From contig UBKJ01000008.1 of the NCBI GenBank assembly GCA_900465915.1, positions 1 through 64,000 of the forward strand: a DNA stretch of 64,000 nucleotides, given 5' to 3'. Below the pieces are notes generated by a model. That model had not been told where the DNA came from and made no database searches. It worked only from the letters and a program-made list of their open reading frames with translations. This DNA comes from Hyphomicrobiales bacterium (GTDB lineage: Bacteria; Pseudomonadota; Alphaproteobacteria; Rhizobiales; Rhizobiaceae). A program made the position numbers and the translations under genes. This document shows positions 1 through 17,425 of the stretch, in pieces. Within the stretch, counting starts at the first letter, position 1. Every line of letters begins with the position of its first letter.

Positions 1-2
1 TC

Positions 3-695
3 GTCGCCGGAACCTTCGTGGCCGGCTGGCGCAACGTCAGCGACCCGAAACTGTTCGGCCAGGCGATCTGGGCCTATGCCGAGCGGCTCGGCGCGCGCTT
101 CCTCAAGAGCGAGGTGGTGCAGGCGCAGCGCACCGAGGCGGGGGCCGTGCTGCGGCTGAAGAACACCGCCACCATCCGCACGCGCCACCTGGTGCTGATG
201 GCCGGCGCCTGGTCGCGCAAGCTGGCGCGGGATTTCGGCGACGACGTGCCGCTCGACACCGAGCGCGGCTACAACACCACGCTGCCGGTCGGCAGCTTCG
301 ACGTGAAGCGGCAGCTCACCTTTCCCGGCCACGGCTTCGTCGTCACGCCCATGGAGACAGGCCTGCGCGTCGGCGGCGCGGTGGAGTTCGGCGGGCTGGA
401 CCTGCCGCCCAATTTCAAGCGCTCGGAAGCCATGCTGACCAAGGCGGCGCAGTTCCTGCCGGGGCTGAAGACGCAGGGCGGTCGGCAGTGGATGGGCTTC
501 CGCCCCTCCATGCCGGACTCCATGCCGGTGATCGGGCGGGCCTCGGCCGGCGGCGAGATCTATTACGGCTTCGGCCACGGCCATCTCGGCCTGACGCAGT
601 CGGCGGCCACGGCGCGGCTGATCCGCGACATGATCGCCGGCGCGCCGGCGGCCATCGACATCGACCCCTATAAGCCACAACGTTTCGGGAACTGA
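3..695 (+). CDS. DadA-like FAD-dependent D-amino-acid (probably D-hydroxyproline) dehydrogenase, C-terminal part
   Basis: The reading frame is already open at the left edge, so the N-terminal FAD-binding part lies outside the window and only about 230 C-terminal residues are present. They match the DAO/DadA fold: a substrate-domain stretch (KLFGQAIWAYAERLGARF) and the C-terminal block GFRPSMPDSMPVIG followed by YYGFGHGHLGLTQSAAT, which closes over the flavin in this family. The stop is 5 bases before the hydroxyproline epimerase, so the two are co-transcribed. Family knowledge: such oxidases take D-hydroxyproline, the epimerase product, to a pyrroline carboxylate. Substrate is inferred from the neighbour; a general D-amino-acid dehydrogenase remains possible. 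Confidence 0.8.
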   Translation, partial: VAGTFVAGWRNVSDPKLFGQAIWAYAERLGARFLKSEVVQAQRTEAGAVLRLKNTATIRTRHLVLMAGAWSRKLARDFGDDVPLDTERGYNTTLPVGSFDVKRQLTFPGHGFVVTPMETGLRVGGAVEFGGLDLPPNFKRSEAMLTKAAQFLPGLKTQGGRQWMGFRPSMPDSMPVIGRASAGGEIYYGFGHGHLGLTQSAATARLIRDMIAGAPAAIDIDPYKPQRFGN

Positions 696-700
696 GCATC

Positions 701-1702
701 ATGGCGAGACACAGCTTCTTCTGCATCGACGGACACACCTGCGGCAATCCCGTGCGGCTGGTGGCCGGCGGCGGCCCGAACCTGCAGGGCGCGACGATGA
801 TGGAGCGGCGCGCGCATTTCCTGCGCGACTACGACTGGATCCGCACCGGGCTGATGTTCGAGCCGCGCGGCCACGACGTCATGTCCGGCTCGATCCTCTA
901 TCCGCCGACGCGGCCCGATTGCGACGTGGCGGTGCTGTTCATCGAGACCTCGGGCTGCCTGCCTATGTGCGGCCACGGCACCATCGGCACGGTGACGATG
1001 GCGATCGAGCAGGGGCTGGTGACGCCGAAGACGCCGGGCAGGCTCAATCTCGACACGCCGGCCGGGCTCGTCACCATCGAATACGAGCAGGAGGGCCAAT
1101 ATGTCGAGCGGGTGCGGCTCACCAACGTGCCGGCCTTCCTCTACGCCGAGGGGCTGGAGGTGGAGTGCCCCGAGCTGGGGCCGCTCAAGGTGGACGTGGC
1201 CTATGGCGGCAATTTCTACGCCATCGTCGAGCCGCAGGCCAATTTCACCGACATGGCCGACTACACCGCGCTGCAGCTCATCGCCTGGAGCCCGGTGATG
1301 CGCCGGCGGCTCAACGAGGCCTACAGGTTCCAGCATCCGGAGCTGCCGGACATCAACCGGCTCAGCCACATCATGTGGACCGGCAAGCCGACCAAGCCCG
1401 AGGCGCACGCGCGCAACGCCGTGTTCTACGGCGACAAGGCCATCGACCGCTCGCCCTGCGGCACCGGCACCTCGGCGCGCATGGCGCAGCTCGCCGCCAA
1501 GGGCAAGCTCAAGCCCGGCGACGAATTCGTGCATGAATCGATCATCGGCTCGCTCTTCCACGGCCGCGTCGAGCGCGCGGTCGAGGTCGGCGGACGGCAG
1601 GGAATCATCCCCTCCATCGCCGGCTGGGCGCGGATGACGGGCTACAACACCATCTTCATCGACGACCGCGACCCCTTCGCGCACGGCTTCACGGTCGCCT
1701 GA
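701..1702 (+). CDS. 4-hydroxyproline 2-epimerase (proline racemase family)
   Basis: A full-length 333-residue member of the proline racemase family. Both catalytic cysteines are visible: Cys90 in MCGHGT and Cys253 in SPCGTGTS. Two cysteines mark a racemase or epimerase rather than the trans-3-hydroxyproline dehydratases, which carry Thr at one position. The length and the 90/253 positions match the Brucella enzyme that interconverts trans-4-hydroxy-L-proline and cis-4-hydroxy-D-proline. The start ATG follows the dehydrogenase stop by 5 bases, giving a two-gene hydroxyproline-degradation unit. It is a cytosolic enzyme. True proline racemase is the main alternative and cannot be excluded without the pocket residues being tested. 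Confidence 0.88.
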   Translation: MARHSFFCIDGHTCGNPVRLVAGGGPNLQGATMMERRAHFLRDYDWIRTGLMFEPRGHDVMSGSILYPPTRPDCDVAVLFIETSGCLPMCGHGTIGTVTMAIEQGLVTPKTPGRLNLDTPAGLVTIEYEQEGQYVERVRLTNVPAFLYAEGLEVECPELGPLKVDVAYGGNFYAIVEPQANFTDMADYTALQLIAWSPVMRRRLNEAYRFQHPELPDINRLSHIMWTGKPTKPEAHARNAVFYGDKAIDRSPCGTGTSARMAQLAAKGKLKPGDEFVHESIIGSLFHGRVERAVEVGGRQGIIPSIAGWARMTGYNTIFIDDRDPFAHGFTVA

Positions 1703-1767
1703 GGAGAATAAGCGGGCGGCGCGAGCCGCTCGCAGGGGCCTTTTCGGGCCTGCCTGAACAGCGAAAA

Positions 1768-1795
1768 GCCCGGCCGAAAACGGCCAGAGCCGGGC
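1768..1795. terminator. GC-rich hairpin after the epimerase gene
   Basis: Arms GCCCGGC and GCCGGGC flank a GGCC-containing loop. The run of T that would make a classical terminator is on the minus strand side only, so termination of the upstream rightward transcript is uncertain. Confidence 0.3.
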
Positions 1796-1935
1796 GAAAA
1801 GACATATACAGGCCGAATCATGGGGAATATGACTGGTTTGTGGAAGAATGAGGCGCTTAGTCTTTCGTCGAAGATAAAAGGGGCTTGCATTCCTCTATAC
1901 AGCCGTTAGGTGTAATTAACCGGGAAAACAAGGAA

Positions 1936-1953
1936 GCCGCATCGCGATGCGGC
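1936..1953. promoter_or_regulatory. 18-bp perfect palindrome before livH
   Basis: GCCGCATCGCGATGCGGC is its own reverse complement over all 18 bases. It ends 35 bases before the chosen livH start. It could be an operator for a dimeric regulator or the stem of a leader hairpin; no T-run follows. Confidence 0.45.
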
Positions 1954-1988
1954 GCATAATACCCGGCGGGTAAATGGGTGGCTTCTCG

Positions 1989-2897
<909 letters not shown>

Positions 2898-2899
2898 TC

Positions 2900-4275
2900 A
2901 TGGCCGCACAATCGAGCACACGCCCGGATTCCCTCATCGGCCGGGCCCTTCGCGAAGGCTTCCTCGCCGGACTTCTGGCGCTGGGACTGTTCTGCCTCAT
3001 CATCGGCTTCAAGACCGACCAGAACATCAACAACGAATTGGTGCTGCAGCAGCGCTGGGGCCTTCTGGCCATCATGGTGGCCATCGCCGCCGTCGGCCGC
3101 TTCGTCTTCATCGCCTTCGTCCATCCTGGGGTCGAGGCGCGCAAGCGCGCCAAGGCGGCCAGGCCCGCGACGGTCGAGAGCGCCGGCTTCGTCCGCCGCA
3201 ACTTCTCGCGGCTGGGCGTCCTGTTCCTGTTCGTCTATCCGGCGATCATCGTGGCGCTGCTGGGCCTGCAGGGCTCGCTGAAATGGGTCGACAATTTCGG
3301 CATCCAGATCCTCATCTACGTGATGCTGGCCTGGGGGCTCAACATCGTCGTCGGCCTCGCCGGCCTGCTGGACCTCGGCTATGTCGCCTTCTACGCGGTC
3401 GGTGCCTATTCCTACGCGTTGCTGTCGAGCTATTTCGGCCTGTCCTTCTGGTTGCTTTTGCCCATCGCCGGCCTTTTGGCCGCCACCTGGGGCGTCATCC
3501 TCGGCTTTCCGGTGCTGCGCCTGCGCGGCGACTATCTCGCCATCGTGACGCTCGCCTTCGGCGAGATCATCCGGCTGGTGCTGATCAACTGGACCGACGT
3601 CACCAAGGGCACGTTCGGCATTTCCGGCATCGCCAAGGCGACGCTGTTCGGCATTCCCTTCACCGCCGGCAAGGGCGGCTTCGCCCAGACCTTCGGCCTC
3701 GCCATGTCGCCGGCCTATTACAAGATCTTCCTCTATTACGTCATCCTGCTGATGGCGCTGTTCACCGCCTGGGTGACGATCCGCCTGCGCCGCATGCCGG
3801 TCGGCCGCGCCTGGGAAGCGCTGCGCGAGGACGAGATCGCCTGCCGCTCGCTCGGCATCAACACCACGACGACCAAGCTCACCGCCTTCGCCACCGGCGC
3901 GATGTTCGGCGGCTTCGCCGGCTCCTTCTTCGCCGCGCGCCAGGGCTTCGTCAGCCCGGAATCCTTCGTCTTCCTCGAATCGGCGGTCATCCTCGCCATC
4001 GTGGTGCTGGGCGGCATGGGCTCGCTGGTCGGCATCGCCATCGCGGCGATCGCCATGGTCGGCGGCACCGAGATCCTGCGCGAGATGAGCTTCCTCAAGG
4101 CCATCTTCGGCCAGGACTTCACGCCCGAGCTCTACCGCATGCTGATCTTCGGCCTCGCCATGGTGGTGGTCATGGTGCTGAAGCCGCGCGGCTTCGTCGG
4201 AAGCCGTGAGCCGAGCGCCTTCCTGCACGAGAAGAAGATGGTGTCGGGCGCCTTCACGAAGGAAGGGCACGGCTG

Positions 4276-4276
<1 letters not shown>
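2900..4276 (+). CDS. livM: Branched-chain amino-acid ABC transporter permease LivM
   Basis: A 458-residue permease, longer than LivH. The extra length is an N-terminal region with two hydrophobic segments (about residues 20-40 and 55-75) before the LivM core, which starts near residue 105. The core shows ILIYVMLAWGLNIVVGLAGL, typical of BPD_transp_2 permeases, and the coupling loop WEALREDEIACRSLGIN near residue 310. It pairs with LivH in the inner membrane. Its stop TGA shares one base with the livG ATG, so translation is probably coupled. Long LivM forms of this kind are usual in Rhizobiales. Confidence 0.95.
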
Positions 4277-5972
<1,696 letters not shown>

Positions 5973-5981
5973 GAGGAACAA

Positions 5982-6326
5982 ATGCAGGGCATTCTCTACG
6001 AAGAACCGTCGTTCTTGCTGTTTTTCTTCATCACCTGCCTTCTCGGCGGCTGGGCGGCCTGGATGACCGGCCGCGCCAGCGCCAACACCTGGCGCAGCAT
6101 GGGCCATCTTCTGCTCTACATGCTGCCGCTGGGCGCGGCGGTGCGCTTCATCCATTACGCGCTGTTCCAGGGCACGCTGCTGTCGCTGCATTACTATGTG
6201 GTCGACACGGCGGTGCTGATGATCCTCGGCGCGCTCGGTTTCCAGTACACGCGCACCAAGCAGATGGTGTCGCAATATAGCTGGCTCTACGAGAAGGCTT
6301 CGCCGCTGAGCTGGAAAGCGAAATGA
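5982..6326 (+). CDS. DUF6867 small membrane protein of the liv operon
   Basis: A 114-residue protein with about three hydrophobic segments (residues 10-30, 43-58 and 68-86) and a short basic C-terminus. It sits 9 bases after livF, with AGGAGG just before the ATG, and is the last gene before a strong terminator. Proteins of this kind (DUF6867) are known from alphaproteobacteria next to livHMGF. The position suggests an accessory subunit or assembly factor of the transporter, but no biochemical function is known and none can be read from the sequence. Confidence 0.75.
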   Translation: MQGILYEEPSFLLFFFITCLLGGWAAWMTGRASANTWRSMGHLLLYMLPLGAAVRFIHYALFQGTLLSLHYYVVDTAVLMILGALGFQYTRTKQMVSQYSWLYEKASPLSWKAK

Positions 6327-6332
6327 TTTCGA

Positions 6333-6360
6333 GCCTCGCCGCTTTGCGGCGAGGCTTTTT
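6333..6360 (+). terminator. Strong intrinsic terminator of the livHMGF-DUF6867 operon
   Basis: Perfect 10-bp stem GCCTCGCCGC/GCGGCGAGGC with a TTT loop, followed by TTTTT. It separates the permease/ATPase operon from the two binding-protein genes. Confidence 0.9.
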
Positions 6361-6477
6361 CAAAGATCGCGCCGACGACGCAAGGGTCGGCGTGGATATC
6401 GCCGGAGAAACGGCGGGATAATAAGGCGATGCGAGTTCATCGCTTCGGGGTTTGAATCGAAGATGGGAGTCTTGGGA

Positions 6478-7596
6478 ATGAAGAAATCGCTTTTTGCAAC
6501 CGTCGCCGTGGCCGCTCTGATGGGTCTTGGCGGCGCGGCTTGGGCCGACGTCCTGGTGGGCATCGGCGCTCCGCTCACCGGCCCGAACGCGGTCTATGGC
6601 GCGCAGATCCAGAAGGGCGCGGAAGCCGCCGTCAAGGAAGTCAACGACGCCGGCGGCATCAACGGCGAGAAGATCGCCATCTCGCTCGGCGACGACGTGT
6701 CGGACCCGAAGCAGGGCATCTCGGTGGCCAACAAGTTCGCCGCCGACGGCGTGAAATTCGTCATCGGCCACTTCAACTCGGGCGTCTCGATCCCGGCTTC
6801 GGAAGTCTACGCCGAAAACGGCATCCTGGAGATCTCGCCCGCCGCCACCAACCCGACCTATACCGAGCGCGGCCTGTGGAACACGTTCCGCACCTGCGGT
6901 CGCGACGACCAGCAGGGCAAGGTCGCCGGCCAGTATATCTTCGACCATTTCAAGGACGCCAAGATCGCCGTCGTCCACGACAAGACGCCCTATGGTCAGG
7001 GCCTGGCCGACGAAACCAAGAAGAAGCTCAACGAGCTCGGCGCCAAGGAAGTGCTTTATGAAGGCGTGAACGTCGGCGAGAAGGACTTCTCCGCCCTCAT
7101 CGCCAAGATGAAGCAGGCCGGCGTCAATCTGGTCTATTGGGGCGGCCTGCATCCGGAAGCCGGCCTGATCATCCGCCAGATGGCCGACCAGGGCCTGAAG
7201 GCGCAGTTCATCTCCGGCGACGGCATCGTGTCGAACGAGCTCGCCTCCATCGCCGGCCCGGCCGTCGAAGGCACGCTCAACACCTTCGGCCCCGATCCGC
7301 GCAACAACCCGGAGAACGAAGCGCTGGTGAAGAAGTTCCGCGACGCGGGCTTCGAGCCGGAAGCCTACACGCTCTACTCCTACGCCGCCGTGCAGTCGCT
7401 GGCGCAGGCCGCCAAGGCCGCCGGCTCCAACGATCCGGAGACCGTGGCCAAGGCGCTGAAGGAAAAGGGTCCGTTCAAGACCGTGCTCGGCGACATCTCC
7501 TACGACGAGAAGGGCGATCCGAAACTGCCCGGCTACGTCATGTACAAGTGGGAAAAGGGCGCCGACGGGAAATATACCTATGTCCAGATGAAGTAA
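6478..7596 (+). CDS. livK: Periplasmic branched-chain amino-acid binding protein LivK (copy 1)
   Basis: A 372-residue type I periplasmic binding protein. Residues 1-23 form a signal peptide ending AAWA, so the mature protein starts [20 protein letters not shown]. The Peripla_BP_6 hallmarks [20 protein letters not shown] and [10 protein letters not shown] are present. It delivers amino acids to LivHM. An ATG 15 bases upstream is in frame, but 6478 is chosen because it starts the signal peptide exactly (MKKSLF). It has its own terminator, so binding protein can be made in excess over the membrane complex. It is closely similar to the next gene. Confidence 0.94.
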   Translation: MKKSLFATVAVAALMGLGGAAWADVLVGIGAPLTGPNAVYGAQIQKGAEAAVKEVNDAGGINGEKIAISLGDDVSDPKQGISVANKFAADGVKFVIGHFNSGVSIPASEVYAENGILEISPAATNPTYTERGLWNTFRTCGRDDQQGKVAGQYIFDHFKDAKIAVVHDKTPYGQGLADETKKKLNELGAKEVLYEGVNVGEKDFSALIAKMKQAGVNLVYWGGLHPEAGLIIRQMADQGLKAQFISGDGIVSNELASIAGPAVEGTLNTFGPDPRNNPENEALVKKFRDAGFEPEAYTLYSYAAVQSLAQAAKAAGSNDPETVAKALKEKGPFKTVLGDISYDEKGDPKLPGYVMYKWEKGADGKYTYVQMK

Positions 7597-7626
7597 TACG
7601 CAGCAATATTGCGTGTGAAACGGGAA

Positions 7627-7657
7627 CGCCCGGCCGAAAGGCCGGGCGTTTTCTTTT
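7627..7657 (+). terminator. Intrinsic terminator of livK copy 1
   Basis: Perfect 9-bp stem CGCCCGGCC/GGCCGGGCG with a GAAA tetraloop and the tail TTTTCTTTT. Confidence 0.92.
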
Positions 7658-7905
7658 GTTCGCCCTGTCCGCGCATGAAATCGTTCTGGAAAGACGTGGA
7701 TTTCCCCACGATTAGACTGGACATCGACTAAGGCGGGACCTTATCTGTTGCCGGCCCGTCCCGGCGGATGATTCTCCATATCCGGCTTTATCGGCCGGGG
7801 AAGGGGCGGGAGTTTTGGCCGAAGGCGCTTTCTTTCCCTAGGAAGCGCCGTGGTCGCAATGGAATTGACGGTCCGCGCGGCGGGCCGGTTTTCGGGAGTG
7901 TTGAG
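7658..7905 (+). other. Leader region of livK copy 2
   Basis: About 250 bases without a convincing gene. The frame of livK copy 2 is open back to 7768, but the upstream 46 codons (rich in Arg and Gly) do not resemble a signal peptide. A weak hairpin, GGCGCTTT with GGAAGCGCC, lies at about 7824-7851. No clear -35/-10 pair was found. Confidence 0.4.
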
Positions 7906-9021
7906 ATGAAGAAATCCTTGTTCTGCGGCGTTTGCCTTTCCGCGCTGGTCGCCATGGGCGTACCGTCCTTCGCCGACGTGCTTCTGGGCGTGGGCGCGCC
8001 GCTGACCGGCTCGCAGGCGGCCTTCGGCGAGCAGATCAAGCGCGGCGTCGAGGCGGCGGTGGCCGAGGCCAACGCCAAGGGCGGCATGAACGGCGAAAAA
8101 ATCTCGGTGGTCTATGGCGACGACGCCGCCGATCCGCGCCAGGGCATTTCGGTGGCCAACAAGTTCGTCGGCGACGGCGTGCAGTTCGTCATCGGCCATT
8201 TCAATTCGGGCGTCTCGATCCCGACCTCGGAAATCTACGCCGAGAACGGCGTGCTGCAGATCGCGCCCGGCACCACCAACCCGACCTATACCGAGCGCGG
8301 CCTGTGGAACACTTTCCGCACCTGCCGCCGCGACGACCAGCAGGGCGTGGTGGCCGGCAAATACATCGCCGACCATTACAAGGACGGCAAGGTCGCCATC
8401 CTGCACGACAAGACGCCCTATGGGCAGGGCCTCGCCGACGAGACCAAGAAGTCGCTCAACCAGAACGGCATGCAGGAGACGATGTATGAAGGCGTCAACC
8501 AGGGCGACAAGGACTTCTCGGCCCTGATCGCCAAGATGAAGGCGCAGGGAATCACCGTCGTCTATTGGGGCGGCATGCATCCCGAGGCTGGCCTGATCAT
8601 CCGCCAGATGGCCGACCAGGGCGTCAAGGCGCAGTTCATCTCCGGCGACGGCATCGTGTCGAACGAGCTGGCCTCCATCGCCGGCGACGCGGTGGCGGGC
8701 GTGATGAACACCTTCGGCCCCGACCCGCGCGACGACAAGGCCAACGAGGCGCTGATCAAGACGTTCCGCGACGCCGGCTTCGAGCCGGAAGCCTACACCT
8801 TCTACGCCTATGCCGGCGTGCAGTCGCTGGTGGACGCGGCCAAGGCGGCCGGCTCCAACGATCCGCAGGCCGTGGCCGAGGCGATGAAGGGCAAGGGCCC
8901 GTTCAAGACGGTACTGGGCGACATCTCCTTCGACGCCAAGGGCGACCCCAGCCTGTCGCCCTATGTCATGTTCGAATGGCGCAAGGGCGCGGACGGAAAG
9001 TACAACTACTTCCAGAAGTGA
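7906..9021 (+). CDS. livK: Periplasmic branched-chain amino-acid binding protein LivK (copy 2)
   Basis: A 371-residue paralogue of the preceding gene, roughly three quarters identical by eye and nearly gap-free. It has its own signal peptide (MKKSLF to PSFA) and mature start [20 protein letters not shown]. Blocks such as [32 protein letters not shown] and QMADQG are shared with copy 1, so it arose by tandem duplication. Differences cluster at the N-terminus and in loops, which could mean altered ligand range. ATG 7906 is chosen over an upstream in-frame ATG at 7768 because only it starts a signal peptide. Leader and terminator are separate from copy 1. Confidence 0.93.
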   Translation: MKKSLFCGVCLSALVAMGVPSFADVLLGVGAPLTGSQAAFGEQIKRGVEAAVAEANAKGGMNGEKISVVYGDDAADPRQGISVANKFVGDGVQFVIGHFNSGVSIPTSEIYAENGVLQIAPGTTNPTYTERGLWNTFRTCRRDDQQGVVAGKYIADHYKDGKVAILHDKTPYGQGLADETKKSLNQNGMQETMYEGVNQGDKDFSALIAKMKAQGITVVYWGGMHPEAGLIIRQMADQGVKAQFISGDGIVSNELASIAGDAVAGVMNTFGPDPRDDKANEALIKTFRDAGFEPEAYTFYAYAGVQSLVDAAKAAGSNDPQAVAEAMKGKGPFKTVLGDISFDAKGDPSLSPYVMFEWRKGADGKYNYFQK

Positions 9022-9064
9022 TTCCGCCCGCTTAAGCGGCGGATTTCGCCTCAATTTTAGGCAT

Positions 9065-9097
9065 GGCGCCCGGTCCCTGGCCGGGCGCCTTGTTTTT
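9065..9097 (+). terminator. Intrinsic terminator of livK copy 2
   Basis: Perfect 9-bp stem GGCGCCCGG/CCGGGCGCC with a 7-base loop, followed by TTGTTTTT. Confidence 0.88.
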
Positions 9098-9183
9098 GCT
9101 TTGCGGCGGCACTGTTCGTTTGCGATTTCTCCCGTTGCGCTGTAACAAAAGCGCATCCGCCGAGGGATTTTGGGAGATCTGCC

Positions 9184-12645
<3,462 letters not shown>

Positions 12646-12668
12646 TTCCGCATATAGAAACACCAGCC

Positions 12669-12773
12669 CCTCACCCTGAGGAGGCCCGAAGGGCCGTCTC
12701 GAAGGGTCGATGCGGAGGGGCGGCCACACCTCGTCCTTCGAGACGCCGCCTTCGGCGGCTCCTCAGGATGAGG
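12669..12773. repeat. Intergenic inverted repeat with CTCACCCTGAGGAG / CTCCTCAGGATGAG arms
   Basis: Two arms of about 37-39 bases (12669-12705 and 12735-12773) are imperfect reverse complements. Each contains its own small hairpin (GCCCGAAGGGC and GCCGCCTTCGGCGGC) plus a CGTCTCGAAGG-type block. Mosaic palindromic elements of this appearance are dispersed in rhizobial genomes. It lies between pyc and its terminator-like hairpin and carries no gene. Confidence 0.75.
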
Positions 12774-12823
12774 TGCGGGACCTTGGCGGATCGAATCCGC
12801 TGGTTATGAGTTATCAACGGTCA

Positions 12824-12857
12824 ACGCCGCGCTCGAAAGGGCGCGGCGTTTTCTTTT
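12824..12857 (+). terminator. Intrinsic terminator downstream of pyc
   Basis: 9-bp stem ACGCCGCGC/GCGCGGCGT with an 8-base loop and the tail TTTCTTTT. Confidence 0.85.
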
Positions 12858-12938
12858 GCGCGCGCCTTGTTTCGGTCATGAAATCTGTTATGCATGTTCT
12901 TGCCGGTTTGTGCATGATTATGCGTGATTGGAGAGGTG

Positions 12939-13702
12939 ATGACGGAATTGCTGCTGCATGAAAGGCAGGCGCGCATTCAGGACCTGTTGCAGGCGACGGG
13001 CCGGGTGCTGGCGGCGGAGCTGGCCGGGACCTTCGGCGTGTCGGAAGACACGATCCGGCGCGACCTGCGCGAAATGGCGGCTTCCGGCCTGTGCCGGCGC
13101 GTCTATGGCGGCGCGCTGGCGCTGGCCCCGTCCGGCAAGACGCTGAGCGAGCGCGGCGACGACCGCACGCAGGTCAAGGCTGCGCTGGCGGCGGCGCTGC
13201 TGCCGCTGATCGAGCCGGGCATGACCGTGTTTCTCGACGCCTCCTCGGTCAACATGGCGCTGGCGCGGCTGATCGGCGAGGGCGACATGGCGGTGACCGT
13301 CGCCACCAACACGCCGGCCATCGCCACGCTTCTCCTCGACGCGCCGACGGTGGAGCTGATCGTCATCGGCGGCCCCATCGACCGTCGGGTGAGCGCCGCT
13401 GTCGGCGCGCGGGCGCTGCGCGACGCGGCGCTGCTGCGGCCCGACCTCTGCGTGCTCGGCGTCTGCGGCATCGCGGCCGAGGGCGTCACCGCGCATCAAC
13501 TGGAGGACGCCGAGTTCAAGCGCGCCATCGCCCTGCGCAGCCGCGCCGTCGCGCTAGCCGTGACCAGCGACAAGATCGGCACGGTGGCGGCGCATGACGT
13601 GATCGCGCTCGGCGAGGTCGCCGCCATGGCGCTGGAGGCGGATGCGGAGGCGCCGCCCGTCTTCGCCGCGTCGGGCGTCAAAATCCTGCGCGGGGAACGG
13701 CC

Positions 13703-13706
<4 letters not shown>
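12939..13706 (+). CDS. DeoR-family transcriptional regulator
   Basis: A 255-residue repressor of the DeoR/GlpR type. An N-terminal winged helix (about residues 18-40, LAAELAGTFGVSEDTIRRDL) is followed by the DeoR C-terminal sugar-phosphate sensor domain, including GVCGIAAEGVTAHQLEDAEF near residue 175. Its stop overlaps the ATG of the MFS gene as ATGA, so the two are translationally coupled. The regulator probably controls this pair. No sugar enzyme adjoins it, so the effector cannot be named. ATG 12939 is preferred over an in-frame GTG at 12924 because of the upstream GGAGAGG. Confidence 0.88.
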
Positions 13707-16239
<2,533 letters not shown>

Positions 16240-16280
16240 CATTTTCGTCACGCATTATCCTGCGTATCGGAGCAGGATCA

Positions 16281-16305
16281 GAAATCAGTCCAGTGGACTG
16301 ATTTC
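16281..16305. repeat. 25-base palindrome between ispG and the prenyl synthase gene
   Basis: Perfect 12-bp arms GAAATCAGTCCA/TGGACTGATTTC around a single central G. It lies between the 3' ends of two convergent genes. It looks like part of a dispersed rhizobial intergenic repeat and may also act as a bidirectional terminator, although T-runs are short. Confidence 0.65.
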
Positions 16306-16345
16306 CCTGCGGAGGCGCTTCGCGCTTTTGCCGGAAATGCTCTTG

Positions 16346-17260
16346 TCAGCTCCGCCGTTCGGCGATGAAGCGGGCGGCGCGCTTCAAGATATCCGCGTCG
16401 TCGCCGAAGGGGGCGAGCAGGTTTTCGGCCTGCGTCACAAGGCCCGCGAGCTGCTTGCGGGTCCAGTCGACGCCGTGCAGCGCCACCAGCGTGCCCTTGC
16501 CGGCGGCGGCGTCCTTGCCCGTGGCCTTGCCCATGGCGGCGGCGTCCGCCGTCACGTCGAGAAGATCGTCGGCGAGCTGGAAGGCGAGGCCGATGGCGGC
16601 GCCGAATTCGGCCATGCGCTCGCGATCCTCGGGCGAGGCGTCGGCGGCGATGGCGCCCGCTTCGCAGGCGAAGCGGATCAGCGCGCCGGTCTTCATCGCC
16701 TGAAGCGTGATGATGCCGGCCTCGTCGGGCTTCCTGGTCTCGGCCTCGAGGTCCAGCGCCTGTCCGCCGGCCATGCCGCCCACGCCCGAGGCGCGCGCCA
16801 GCGCCGCCACGAGCCGTGCGCGGACGGCCGGGTCCAGCTCCGTCTCCTCGGAAGCGACGATGTCGAAGGCGTAGGTCAGCAGGCTGTCGCCGGCGAGGAT
16901 GGCGGTGGCCTCGTCATAGGCGCGGTGCACGGTGGGTTGGCCGCGGCGCAGGTCGTCGTCGTCCATGGCCGGCAGGTCGTCATGCACCAGCGAATAGCAA
17001 TGCACGCATTCCAGCGCCGCCGCCACGCGCAGCACCGCCTCGCCGGTCCTGCCGAACAGCGCCGCGCTTTCGATGACCAGGAAGGGCCGCAGCCTTTTGC
17101 CGCCGTTCAGCACGCCGTGGCGCATGGCGGCGACGAGCCGCTCGGGCCGGGCGATCTCGCCGGCGCGCGGGCGGCGGTCGAGAAGATCGTGCAGCGCCGC
17201 CTCCACCTGCAGGGCGCGGCGGGCCAGAATTTCGGTGAAATCGACGGCGGGGCTTTCCAT
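16346..17260 (-). CDS. ispA: Farnesyl diphosphate synthase (short-chain polyprenyl synthetase)
   Basis: A 304-residue trans-isoprenyl diphosphate synthase. The first Asp-rich motif DDLPAMD spans residues 94-100 and contains the two-residue insertion typical of bacterial farnesyl enzymes; the residue five before it is Tyr (YSLVHDD), which limits chain length to C15. The second motif is DDLLD at 231-235. GGKRLRP at 53-59 binds substrate. It condenses IPP and DMAPP to FPP for quinones, undecaprenyl phosphate and hopanoids. It is convergent with ispG. A GGPP synthase is the alternative and is less likely because of the Tyr. Confidence 0.9.
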   Translation of the reverse strand: MESPAVDFTEILARRALQVEAALHDLLDRRPRAGEIARPERLVAAMRHGVLNGGKRLRPFLVIESAALFGRTGEAVLRVAAALECVHCYSLVHDDLPAMDDDDLRRGQPTVHRAYDEATAILAGDSLLTYAFDIVASEETELDPAVRARLVAALARASGVGGMAGGQALDLEAETRKPDEAGIITLQAMKTGALIRFACEAGAIAADASPEDRERMAEFGAAIGLAFQLADDLLDVTADAAAMGKATGKDAAAGKGTLVALHGVDWTRKQLAGLVTQAENLLAPFGDDADILKRAARFIAERRS

Positions 17261-17425
17261 GCTCCTCGCATGGACGAAACCGGCGCGGGGGTCAACCGGA
17301 TCGCGCGTTCAGCACAGGCTTTTTCACGCCGCGGTCATGAAACCGGGCCGCCTCTCTTGTGTCGGGGGCGGGATTGTGGAATCCGATAGTATTAAAAAAT
17401 TCCTAACTTCCGCTCGGGTGGACAA

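Noticed and set aside
1974..1988. Upstream ATG of livH
   Set aside because: It adds MGGFS before the conserved N-terminus and lacks a better ribosome site than 1989.
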